Below, piece after piece: positions 11,301 to 22,830 of a stretch of DNA of 64,000 nt. The translations under genes and the position numbers were made by a program. Under the pieces are notes generated by a model, which saw only the letters and a program-made list of their open reading frames with translations, was not told the DNA's origin and searched no databases. Position 1 is the first letter of the stretch. Each line of letters starts with the position of its first letter. Origin of the DNA: Mycteria americana (Eukaryota; Chordata; Aves; Ciconiiformes; Ciconiidae); NCBI RefSeq assembly GCF_035582795.1, contig NC_134366.1:10694161-10758160 (forward strand), read 5' to 3'.

Positions 11301-13319
11301 AGTTTTATTAGACCATCGTGTCAGTAATTCTTGACCTGGGGTCATGACTGTGTCTCAGGGAGGCACGACAACTCTCCCTTCTTTTTGGCTCGCAAGGAGA
11401 GAACAAGAATCTGATATATTTTTCTGTTGTAACATGGGTCACAGCGTAGAAAAGAATAAAATAGTTTCATCAGCCTGCCTCTGCTGGGTTGTTACCTGCT
11501 GTGTTTCCACTTCTGCTAGCCAAATTTTGGCATCTCGGTGATACAGAACAGCCTGCTCTGGACAGTACCACATGTCTAAAGTCATGAGATCATATTGTAT
11601 TTATACCACTCAGAGCTGAGGGAAGTAACCTCTTAAAGAGTCAAAGACCAATTTTATTTTCTGATGGCAATGTGAAAAGACTTGTTCAAAAGGCTGTTGC
11701 ATACTGATGCATATTCCGTGGCTGAAGCAGTTACTAGACACAGTCTTGGTCATCTTTATTATTTGTACTCCAACAGCACCTATGAATTCATGTATCTTGT
11801 CCAAACGTATAGAGTGACATTACTTGAAAGTCCATCATTTCCAGCTTTCAGGGCAGATGTGAGAACAAGACGACTGACTTCCATGGACCAGTGCCAGTTC
11901 ACCTCAGCTGTTGCTCTACTCATACAACCTGAGGATGGGACTCGGGCTGTTGGGAACATCCCCCCACCTCTCAGCTTCAATATTGAAGGTATTGCAAGCA
12001 TACCGATCTTCAGCAACAACATAGTGCCCCCTGCACATTACAATGAAATGGCAGGACTCTCCTGTGTATGGGGATGTTATTCCCTGGCTTATAGCGCAGC
12101 AGTGAAGGAAAAAGAACTTTTAAAAATACCTTTAGGAAAATAAGACAAAATTGAGAAAAGGCAACAGTACACTCAGTTTGCCAAAACCTGGACAGAAGTG
12201 CAGACCTGCACTATTTTCTAGAGTCACTTGCTGAATTCCTGAAGAAATGACTAATAATTTGGTTTCGTTTTCCTTGCCTTGCTCTGTCTCTTTCTTCCTC
12301 AAATCCTGATGGCTTTCAGCATCTGACAGTAGCACCACCTACGCAATACGGCAGAAATGATCAAGAAATAAGGGGAGTGGTTAGGTGATCTGCTTCTTGA
12401 GCAGCCTGCTAAGAGCCATCTTCTGTATGAATGAGAGAAGTCAGATGCAGCGTAGGAGAAACGCAACAGAGCTTGCTTGCTTTTTTCCCCCCCTTTCTTC
12501 CAGCCACAGGAGTGGACCGAAGCAATCTCAATCCCCTGGGCCTGTTGTGGTGTGGACGGGTTACCCCTTCCCCCAGCATGAAGGGTTATTTGTGACTTCT
12601 TTTTGTTTGCCATTTACTCTGTTTTCCCTGTCTTGAGGTTTTCCCTCTCTCATTTGAACAGTGTTGCTCTGTTTTTGGCAGCAAGGTGTGCAGGACACAG
12701 CAGAGCCAGGCCTGCCTTCCTCTAAAAGGCAGAAAGAAAACAGTCCTTTTCCCTTTGGCTTTAGCACATTTTGTGGGATCTCTGCCTGACCCACACCATT
12801 CTCTTTCTCCGCCTCTGCTCCTCCTTCGGTCTGCCCACTCAAACGTTCCTCTTGCTACTCTTTACCCCCTTGTCATGTAAAACCTCAACATCCAGGTAAT
12901 GAATGCCATCTCACCTCTTTTTCTTTACTCATATTTCTGCGAGGTGAATGAACCCGCTGACAATGGAAGGAGGAGATAAGAAATCCCCCACGGAAATATC
13001 ACAAATACTTAAAATAATTTGGAGCAAAAATCCCTGCAGGTTTATTGAAAACACCCCCGCCTCGACACAGACAGATTTATTTATCTGCTTTACTGCATTT
13101 TGCTTACGTCAAGAGCTGGATTGCTCCTGTACAGCCCCCTCGCCAGGCAGATAATTGCTACATATTCTTTTGTATTGCTGCCACCACCTCCACCATCGGG
13201 CGCTTTCTCAAACAATCGCCTGCGCAGCCTCGGAGCAATCCATCTCTCTGCAGACAGTAGGATAACAGTGCTTTGATATTAGGGGTCTCCCAGGAGCAGG
13301 TGAGAGTCTTGCCTCTTTT
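8346..13319. other. Intergenic, no gene seen
   Basis: A 19-bp direct repeat catgagaggaagagggaat lies at 8803-8821 and 8833-8851 (30-bp period). The plus-strand open frame at 11682-12143 (153 codons) has no domain, no convincing splice context and an ordinary composition. Nothing else supported. Confidence 0.6.
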
Positions 13320-13720
13320 CTTGAAAATCAAATGAAGTAAATACTGTGCATTTCTCCTTCCTTTTCCAGATCATTAGCAAAGATGTTAAATAAAACCGGG
13401 CTAGCTCTGTGACAGCTCCAGCCTCTTCTTGATGGTATCTCGTTGGCCGTCACTTCCATGCAGACACACCGACCTGATGCAGTGTCATTTATCATTACCT
13501 TTTGTTTACAGCCACTCAGCCAGTTGTCACTCTGTGTGACAATGCCTGTATTCAAGCCAATATGAATTTATTTTTCAAGAGACTTTCTGAGACTAAAGCT
13601 TCTGCCTCACTAAGGATCCAGCTATACTGCGTTACTGGCAAGACCTTTTCCTTCACCGTCATCCATTATATTTCTGATTAAACAAATCATAGCATAGCCT
13701 GGCCTTTCTCTTCTTGTTAT
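13320..13720 (-). mobile_element. Decayed LINE (CR1 superfamily) reverse-transcriptase fragment
   Basis: The minus-strand translation at 13555-13328 includes NWLSGCKQKVMINDTASG and then SPVLFNIFANDLEKEGEM. These align with the reverse-transcriptase region NWLNG(R/C)xQRVVINGTxS...GPVLFNIFINDLE of CR1-type LINEs. The GVPQGS block is degenerate (EIPSRRGW). Upstream, to about 13720, further remnants (LDP..GRSFSLRKSLEK) fit the preceding YLDFSKAFDTVS motif but with stops. This is a pseudogene-grade fossil. The 75-codon frame in it is not a host gene. Confidence 0.75.
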
Positions 13721-15148
13721 TTACTGCTCAGGGTTTCTTCCACGTGCTCGTGCTTATCTTTTCAGCTGGATATTCATTAAATTCTATTGCTATGCGTTCA
13801 GGCAATAACAATTTTTAGGCTTTCTTTGATTTCCTGCACCTGTCTCCAGCTCCTGAAGGCTGGTTTCCTTCTCAGCTCCCTGGACGTGGGACTGTCAGAC
13901 TCTGTCGGCTGCAGGCAGCTGGAGACCCCAGCAGTGCCAGAACTAACCACGGACGCCAATTTTTGTCCTAGGAGAAGGATGCCTCTGACAAACATGACAT
14001 CAGTATGTGTGAGGCAGGAGATAAACAGCTTTTTCTAGGTCACGGTAGCCACCGCAGTGGATCTTGGTTTTGAGCTTCTTCCTTTTCTACCCTTCCCTTC
14101 TCCCTTGCTGCCCAGTGAAGATGGGAGGAGAAGAGCCAGATGCAGGGGCAGCATCCCAGGGAGAGCTGGGCCGCATCTGGTCATCCCTCCCCTCCCTGCC
14201 CTGGTGTGGCAGCGTGCAGGAGGTGACAGCCTCTTTGCCACGGCTGTGGACGGAGGCAGGAGGACGTGCTCACCGCTGGGTTTGCTGAGTTGTCTTCTGG
14301 ACGAAGGCAAAGCTGGACGGAGAAAACCTGCAGGGACTTGTTGGCCGTGATGCATGTCAGAAGCACGTTCAGCAAAATAGTTTGCTACGCTGTGGACAAC
14401 TAACGACTCTCCTTTCACTTTTTTCCTGTTGTTAATACATTCATTGCCAAAGCAAATATTTCATTTCCCAGTACTAATGCAGCCCAAGTACCATTTATTA
14501 CATATGTATTCCCTCCCCTATTGTCTCCTACCCCAACAGCACAAAATACGTCATTGCACAAAAAAGACTGGGGGAGCAGGGACATATCTTAAACTTCTTC
14601 TAATCTGTCTACAACTTCAAAATTACAACAGGAACCAGATGCTGGGCACAAAAGACAGAACTGGATGAACTATTTTATGTAAAATTTCTGGTGAAGCAGG
14701 AAGATTCCATGATACTAAATATTTACTTCAAAACAAATCTTATCTCACTGAGAATTTTTTTCTCTAATTTCATAGAAAATATGCTTCTTTTTGATACTGT
14801 CAGGGTGGTATATTCTATTTTTTTATTGGAAAGTACATTTCAGCTAGAAATGACATGAAAATTTATTTCAAAAAAGTTTTAAATTCTTAACATCAAAAGG
14901 TAAATAAATTATTTTGGTACATGAAGCATTTTGTTTTACCTGATACAATGATTTTAAAAATATTTCTCTGTTTGCTGATAACTAACAAACCAATTTGGAA
15001 TGAGACACAGTTATTTCAATGACATTTTTCCAGAGCTACTAGTGAGATAAAAATCCATTATCGGTAAAGCTCAGAGTAGATAATCTAAGTCATGAATGTT
15101 ATGTTGAAAGCATCTTACGATCTTTAGGTGGTAGATGCTGTGCACTTG

Positions 15149-15222
15149 CATATATATATATATATATATACACATATATATATATAATATATATGTGTGT
15201 GTGTGTATATATACATATATGA
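15149..15222. repeat. (TA)n/(TG)n microsatellite
   Basis: About 74 bases of TA dinucleotides broken by CACA, followed by TGTGTGTG and TATATACATATAT. The short minus-strand open frame through it (YIYMCIYIYIYM) is an artefact of the repeat. Confidence 0.95.
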
Positions 15223-18200
15223 ATGTGTAAGTGTATATCTGTAAACAACAAGTACCTTGTACCATAGCAGTTTTGCCCTCAAATATAGTAGCTCAATATC
15301 GCTTATGGAGAGGCATGCAGTCTACATTATTACGGATATTATTTCTTTACAGCTTTGGACCCAGTCCAAGGTTTAAGCACATACTTATGTTTGAGTATAT
15401 CAGTAATTGCACTGAGCCTTGCTTAACAGTTTTCCTTAAGTCTCTCCCAAAAGTCTTCCATGAATACACGGTGTGGGATTTTGTTACTAACCGGTTTAAT
15501 AGTCCCCAATATCCCTCATTTTCTTCTGTTTTGGAAACCACCACGACGCAACGCGTGCGTATGCAGCTTCGGCTTGTGTGCTGTATGTGCTAAGTGTTTG
15601 GCTCCCAGCTTTTCTTTGGTTCCTTCAAACAGGGCCACTTCTAAGAGCAGGCATAATAAGCAGGGCTGTAGCGTGCTGTGTAAGAGCCACGGTCCAGACG
15701 CCTTGGAGAGCAGACCTGCCACTGCTGCCGGCAGTGTAAAAGGTGTTGAGGGCAGTAGCTCCTAGTTGGGGTGAGAGAGAGACAGCACTTGGAGAAGGTG
15801 TGTTTGCTGCCGTCTCTGGCAGTATCAGGATCGGTAAATTCAGCTCCAAGCCTTCTACGGTGAGCATGGATCCAGCAACCTGGCCCTGATCCTTCATCCT
15901 CAAGGCCAAATCTCAGTTTTGCCTGCTCCCAGTCAGACTGAGCCGCCTTTGCCTGTGTACGTGGATAGCATGTGTCAAGCAAGAGGTGCAGCAAGACCAG
16001 CACAGCATGCTCAGCGGTGCTTATCGTGAGCGCTCCGTCGGGGTGCAGGTGCCACCTTGTTCTGTAGGTGACTGGAAAGCAAGTGAAAACAAGCAGATCA
16101 GCCTTTGGCTGCACAGAGCTACAGATCAGGTCCCCAGTGCCCAGCTCCCCACTGACGGACAGAAACGCGTTGTGGAGGCAGTGTAGCATAGCTTGTTTAA
16201 TGCCGCATTATGTTAATGCATACCGGAGAGCCATTAACATGGGAATCTGAGATTTGAAATATAACGAACCACACAATTCAATGTTTTGTAGCAGTGTGTA
16301 CTCTGGAGTCATAAGCACATAAGTTTTTTGATCAAGTTTCAGCCCAAAGCAAATTTTCTCAGCTGAGGAGCTCTCTAATCTGTCTATCCACAAATATATA
16401 TATTTGTTTTTAATAAAATTTGTTAATATTTACCAGACACATAATGGCACTGTTATTTTTACCCAGGGTGCATGCTTTACCTATTAAATGTTATACAACC
16501 TTTCTAAAACCAAATTAAGCAAAACCATTAGCATCAATCCATTGAATGCAGGCGCTATTTAAAAAATGTAGATGTTTTCAAACACTAGAGTGAATGGAAA
16601 AATATTGCTGCCTTGACTGTCAGATTACATTTCTTTCCTATTGAAGCTAAGTGGGTTAAATTAAGTGATTAATTAACTATGCATCTGCACAGTTAGGTGG
16701 GCATTTTTATTCTGTTTAACTTATATATTTATTTCTAGCTTGGGAAGAAAGGAACCGTAACAAGACAAAGGGAAGAACATCTAACAGAATTCGACATTCC
16801 CAATAGCACTATTGTAGTATGGATTTTACTATCATTTCCATTGTAGCATTGTTAATTCATGGGGTTTATAATTCAGGCATGAAAATTTGCTCCATGGTGA
16901 AATTTCCCAGTTAGAGGAAATTTTGCTAGATTTTATTTACTGGATTTTTTAGACTAGAAAAGCTGTAACAAGGTCTAACAAAAATAACCACCTTTGTTGC
17001 AGGTTTTCTGAGTTCCTGCTTGTCACGAGCTGACTTGGCTCAGCCTGTCATTGTGCCATTTCCAAACCCAGCTCCTGAGCTGCTACCTGGACTTTTGTCT
17101 GCGGTGTGCGTGAGGGCGAGTAAAGGCGGGTGCTGCTTTGCAGCTAAGGAATGCTCAGCTGCCCAAGCCAGTCTGGGGCAAAAGCAACAATCACAAGTTC
17201 GGTTTCCTCAATCCACCTTCCAAAGTGCATGTGGATGTCGATAAACCTGCTGCTAATGTTCAGTGGAAGAAGGGCTCCTATGGCTTCTCCTCTCGGAGTA
17301 AAACTCTCTCCTTCCACCCCTTGCACTGCCCCCCCGTAAGCGCAGCTGGGTGCAGCCTTGTGCTGGATTTTTCATCGAATTCCCCCCGCACGGCAAAAAC
17401 AGAAGTGCTTTTCAGCGCTGCCGTTCGCCAAACCTCCTTTCCGAGATGGTTTTTATCTCGGTCCCTGCCAGAATCCCGGTCACTGGCTGGTACAAATGCT
17501 GTAAATGGACTAATGTGGGCCCAGCAAGCGCTGAGCCTACTGCTTTGAGCTGCGCCTTTGAAAATAATGAGCTGGATTGTCAGAGCCTTCGGTCAGCAAG
17601 GCGAGAGAATGAGAACCCCGCGGCTCCCCTGCTCAGTTTGCAACTCCAGCTGCCGGCAGTGGCAACTATTCAACTGAAATTCCCTCCAGTGAGAAAGGTC
17701 TTTGGCAACATGGAAATGTTGGGATTTTTTTTTCCCCCTCCCCTATAACTTTTGTTTTTTGGCATCAGCTGCCTTGTGTCCTCATACAAAAGTTCTTTTA
17801 TTTTCTTTTTCTTTTTCTTTTTTAAGCTGACATTTTGATTCTGCTTTAATTAAACCACTTTGGAAGCAGCATGACTCTGTTTTGGAATGAGTTGCACTGG
17901 TACAAGTTTTGTGCGGAGGCATCTCTATTTCAGAGTGACTACATCCCTTCTGACAGTCCTCCCACAGCTAGCCCACCTTGCCTTGCTTCAGGCCTCCATC
18001 AGGCTGGTTATTTTTTTACCTGCATGAACCCTACTGCTCTACAAGCATCCTGACCAGATGTCACAGGGCAGTTTACGTGCCGAGAGGCAACCACTTTCGC
18101 CCCTTGGCTTTTCTGCTTGCTCGACACCCCTCTTGCTCCTTTCCCCCTCCTCCCCTCTTCCACTCAATTACTGACCCAGTGGGGATGCCATGCCCCAGGA

Positions 18201-21200
18201 CTTCTCAGGCCTTTTTTCTCTCCCAGGAGAAGAGCATAGCCAGCCCTCACTGAATTAGTCAGTGCTTTGCTCTGACCTACCAATGTCTGGGGCAGAGCAT
18301 GCGGGCGGAAAGCAATTGTGGGGACAAGGGCCAGCACCCTACTACATCCAAGGAACATGGATTCCATTCCAGGAACACGGAACAATTCCATTACTGCAGG
18401 ACAAGGGAGCTCTCGTACTGCTCCCTCTGCCTAAAGTTCTGCACCTGATTTGGCAAAGTTGTAAGTGGGTATAAATAGTGGTCGTTATAAGATCAGTGGT
18501 TCTTTTTTTTGCTGTTTCCCTTCAAACCCACCCCCATCCTGCCCTGCTCATATGGTGCTCCTACAGCTTCATACTTTTAACAGCTTTGTTTTGTTCGAGT
18601 GTCTAATTTTGCAATAATTGGCCAAATGTCCCACCTTTTCCACATCCATGTGCTTTAACTTTCTCTGTCTTGCCTGTTTAACCACTCTTCTCCTTTTTAC
18701 CTCTCTCTCCTCTTCACAGAGCACAGTAGACATTCAAGTATCAGTATTTTGAACGGCATGCTTACCAGGGTAGAAGAACCCTGGTTCAAAAAACCATGAG
18801 TGAACACTCTCCCAGTTTTTTAACTATATTTATAGTAGAGGAGGTAAATTGGCAAACTTAAACCATGACAACATTACAAAAATCTGCGGGGATGACGAGG
18901 CAGAAATTCCCAGACGTCCTCTCTTGCAACTCCACTTCCAGGCTCATGAGCTCATCCCCAGCAGCATTTCCTGCTTGGGGCGCATGCCTCAGTCTAGAAA
19001 GCACCATTACAAGGAATTCTTGGCTATTTTTAGTTAGACCCTTGGAATTTTTAACAATTCAGATTCAAATACATTATTATAAAGTTTAGTTATTTGGATG
19101 TGCACTTTTATGATTGAAAAATGTATGGGAGAGGATTTAAAGATAATTAGTGCTCAGTTTCAGTGCCTGGATTATAGAATAATACACAGCCTCCTCCTGG
19201 GGCTGTGCTCATTCAGTGTTTCCTTCCTACCCCAGCAAGGCCTTTCTGAGCACTAGTCTGGTACATCAGCATTGCTCCATTTCCAGGTCTTTTAGAGCCT
19301 TTTAAAGCAATATCCATTTCTGTTTTGCAGCCCAACATTTCAAGAAAGCATCCGCTTACAGAAAGGAAATCCATGGAGGCTAAGAAATAATTACAAATCT
19401 GAGCAGAACTATTATAATTACAAATATTTTTACCCTGTGCTGTTGGTTAGTGGATTGAAACTTGAGCCCACTTGGACGAATTAAATGAAATGCAGGAGGA
19501 AGACTATTGGGAAGTGATTAGCTGGTCCCTGTGTCCTGGATCTCCTGTAGTGCACTACTAGGAAATTCATAGCATCCCCAGAGCCAAATGGCTGAATGCT
19601 GGATCACAGGATACCTTCCTAGGACACTGAACAGTTACTCTGAAAAAATCCAACACTACAATAAGCATGAAAATGCTCTTAAACTGGCATTAAAAATCTC
19701 ACTGAATATGGTTAATAAAAATCTTATATCAAATACATTTTCTTAGGCATGGGACCGAACTGGATAAGAAGATGGCAGCCAGAATTAGGAAATTTGTGGC
19801 GTCCTGGCTCTGTGATCCATCTCTTATAGGAGAGAGAGAAAAGAAGCATTTTAATTCCAGGAAAAGAAGCACAGCAAATGTTTCTCCTTTGAGCAAGCAA
19901 AGAGAGGAGGGAAACCGTGGTCATCCCGGTTCTGCCCCTGCTGCAGGGCAGCTACAAGGCATTGCCTGTTCGGGGCAGACAGTGAAATGCCAACCCAGCA
20001 TAGCCTAGTGGGCTTGCTCGCTGCCATAACAGCTATGTTTAGTGGTGGGTATTTTCAGAATCAGGATTTTGTGTTGTAATCCACGTCACACAGCACCTGA
20101 CTGGCAGATGTCTGGATACACAGCGAGGCTTGGAGGAATCGGGAGCTTGGAAGCGCTGGAGATTTTTTTGACATGACTATTTTGATCATATTGTCTTTAT
20201 TCCAAAAGTAAATTTCTAACTACACCCACAGTTCTGGGTCAGCAAAAAGCCGTAACTCACATAAAAACAATCTAATTTTTAAAGTTGTCAGAATGGCAAA
20301 TCTTTAAAAATCTGTCAGCTTGTTAATATATAATAATCCCATGCCAGCTTGCCTTGCAATCATTTAGTAGATAAGATCTCATTTTGCTGATAACTAAATG
20401 AATTTTAGAACATTCAAGATGTTTTTTTTAAAAATCTTGTTTTCATTTGTGATTGCTTGTAACTGTTTTTATCCTTTTAATAACTAAAAAAGCATGTCCA
20501 CAATCTGTCCCTGGCTGAATTCCTCTGAACAGTTCACTCCTTCAGAGCGGTATTGGCCTTGCTTGTTGGTTCAGTGATCAGCATGATTTTTGAATCAATG
20601 TAACAGAGGAGAAGGTTTACATTACTGCTGCCACAAAATGTAATCAACTGCCTAGCATATTTGTCTGAAGAATTATTAAAGCATAGAATGCAAAGTGGCA
20701 GAAATAGAAGTATAATTCTGGTAAAATCATCAAAGGATGCAATAACCGAGTTAGAAAATGCAGTGACAGATCTAATTAACGAACTAAATTACAATTCAGT
20801 CCAAAAATAATTGTCATTAGAAGTAAAATCACATTTCTGTCTGAAGCGTCTCAGCATGTTTGCCATAGTGATTGGTAAAACTAGAAAGAAACCCACTCTC
20901 ATTATTTTTTTAATGCAATTATTACACACAAAAATCAGTCATGAAATCGAATATGCCAGTTTAGCAAACCATTCTCAGCTAAGAGCCTTCCTTCTCACAC
21001 CGCAACATAGAGGTTTAGGCTAGGGCTGCTGGATTACAACACTCTCCTTTTGTGCTCATGTTGGAGTCAACAGTGTTTTTGGACTGACACCTTCCTCCCA
21101 AAGACCTCTTCCTTTTCTGAATTAAAACAACAGACCATTTAATTTTAATATTGACCTAATTGCGCATCTGAATCAGTTGGAAGCTATCTAACATAAGGAA

Positions 21201-22420
21201 AATACTAATAGGACACGTGCCAACTGCAGTTTAAGTTGGGCTGCTTTTAATATAAGCTGAAGAGCTTTTGTATTAAGCTCTAACAATGGGCAATACAGCC
21301 GCCGAGCTGATTACTTAAGCAACTTCTGGATATATTCACACAACAAATTTGAATTCTAAGTATTTTGCATACTGTTTCCACCTATATAATTGTCTGCTGG
21401 CCCTTATCATTATTTATTATGCAAAACTGAATTTTTTTTGAAGCATGAAGAATGAAGTAATTTAGTATGCAAACAGTTAAAACTCTCATGTGGATTCCGA
21501 TTTCATATGTGTTGATAAATTCACTTACGATGACTGACAGTGTGAGACTTTTTGGGGTCATATCGGTCACTCTTTCCATGACACTGATGAAAATGATAAA
21601 CTAAATGCCAGAAGTGTCCCTGGCGCATCATAGGATGAAATGTGTAAAATGTCAGTGTCTAGCCGGTGTCTATTAATAACTAAATATGATTGCGTGTAAT
21701 GAGCAGAGATTTTCATGTTGATTGAAGTATGATTTCTTTTGATCTTCCAGATGTTGCTGCTTAGAAATTCATATTGCTCTTTTGCTGCTAAATGCATAAT
21801 GACCTTTTAAAACCTTTTAACTGTTAAAAACCCTATTATTTTCAACAACGAAGTCAAGCTTCCAGCTTTTTTATGTTGATTGGAAGTTCCCTTCTCCTCC
21901 CGTCCTCACCTTCCCTTTTTGCTTTCTCCGTTCTCCTCTTCCTCTCTCTTTTTCCAACCCTTCTTTTCCTCTAATACATTTCTCTAGCAAAGTTCCTGAC
22001 AACACGCTGACTCCTGCGCTCAGAGGGGCAGATGGCGTAAGATGGCCGGACCCTGTCTCCACTTGTGTCACTGCTACTCCCTCACAGTCCCGGGGAGTTA
22101 CCCAGCATTGCTGGGAAATTTGGCCCGAGCAAACATTTCATGCGAACGCCCAGGTCACCTCGCTTCCGAGGTGGAAAAGAAACAAAGGCAGGTGTCAGAA
22201 ATAAAGAATCACGTAGCCGATGTTGATAGCGGAGTGATCTGCTCTGAAGAAAGGAATCGCGGAGCATTGTAAGCTTTCTGCATGAATAATGCATTTGTGT
22301 CGCTCATTTTTGGGCTTAGTCACACCCTGCCTTCCACATTTGGCCCCTTTATAGTTGCACCTGTGCATGAATGGTGACTGCCTGAGAGCTTGCAAGAATA
22401 AAACGAGTCCTGGAGTAAAG

Positions 22421-22437
22421 GCAGCAGCAGCAGCAGC
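22421..22437. repeat. (GCA)n trinucleotide run
   Basis: Five uninterrupted GCA units followed by GC. Not in a supported coding frame. Confidence 0.9.
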
Positions 22438-22709
22438 GTAAGCTTCTCTTCATTATTCAGCTTTTGTGCCAGTCCCGCGTTAGCGGAAGGCAGTCTCTGG
22501 CCTGTGTGACTCAGCCATGTTAATGCAGGGAGCTGCTTCTGCACCACGAAGCTGTTTTAAGCTCTTAACCGATTCGGTTAGTGGCCACTGTGTGAAGAAA
22601 ACGAAGAAGGGTTTTGGCTACTCCTGGCACTTTTGGCAATATGAGCTTTAGGATGCTTCAAGACCTCTGAATGGGCTTCTTCCTCATCACTGCACCATCC
22701 TAGCATCAT

Positions 22710-22830
22710 TCACAATGAAAAGGGGCTTGGGGGACCATCTAGTCCAAACCCCCACCCCAAGCCGGGCCAGCACTGGCTTGAGACTTATTTTGCCCAACCC
22801 ATTTAAAGTATTTTGGATGGGTCTGGAAGG
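22710..22830 (-). mobile_element. CR1 LINE 3-prime-region fragment
   Basis: The plus strand reads gggaccatctagtccaaacc followed by cccaccccaagccgggccag. This is the reverse complement of the GGTTGGACTAGATGGTCC region close to the CR1 3-prime end. Its similarity extends to about 22830 (ttggatgggtctggaagg). It lacks the terminal TTCTATGA repeats, so it is a decayed copy. Confidence 0.75.

Larger units (their letters stand above)
13721..22689. other. Intergenic, no gene seen; possible conserved elements
   Basis: GC-rich patches occur at about 14060-14350 and 17000-17650. A TA/TG microsatellite lies at 15149-15222. A 182-codon minus frame at 15641-16189 and a 153-codon-class set nearby have no recognisable domain. 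The AT-rich blocks 20200-20460 and 21120-21600 are free of obvious repeats and rich in TAAT-type and octamer-like words, so they could be conserved non-coding elements. This cannot be shown without alignment. Confidence 0.55.

Noticed and set aside
11682..12143. 153-codon plus-strand open frame
   Set aside because: No domain or motif, no convincing acceptor or donor at its borders, and it overlaps another open frame on the minus strand. Length alone is not persuasive in 64 kb.
15641..16189. 182-codon minus-strand open frame
   Set aside because: No recognisable domain, overlapping frames open on both strands, cysteine- and histidine-rich chance-like composition, no promoter or CpG context.
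22421..22437. GCA run as a polyglutamine-coding tract
   Set aside because: Too short, not in a supported exon, and flanked by stops in the relevant frames.
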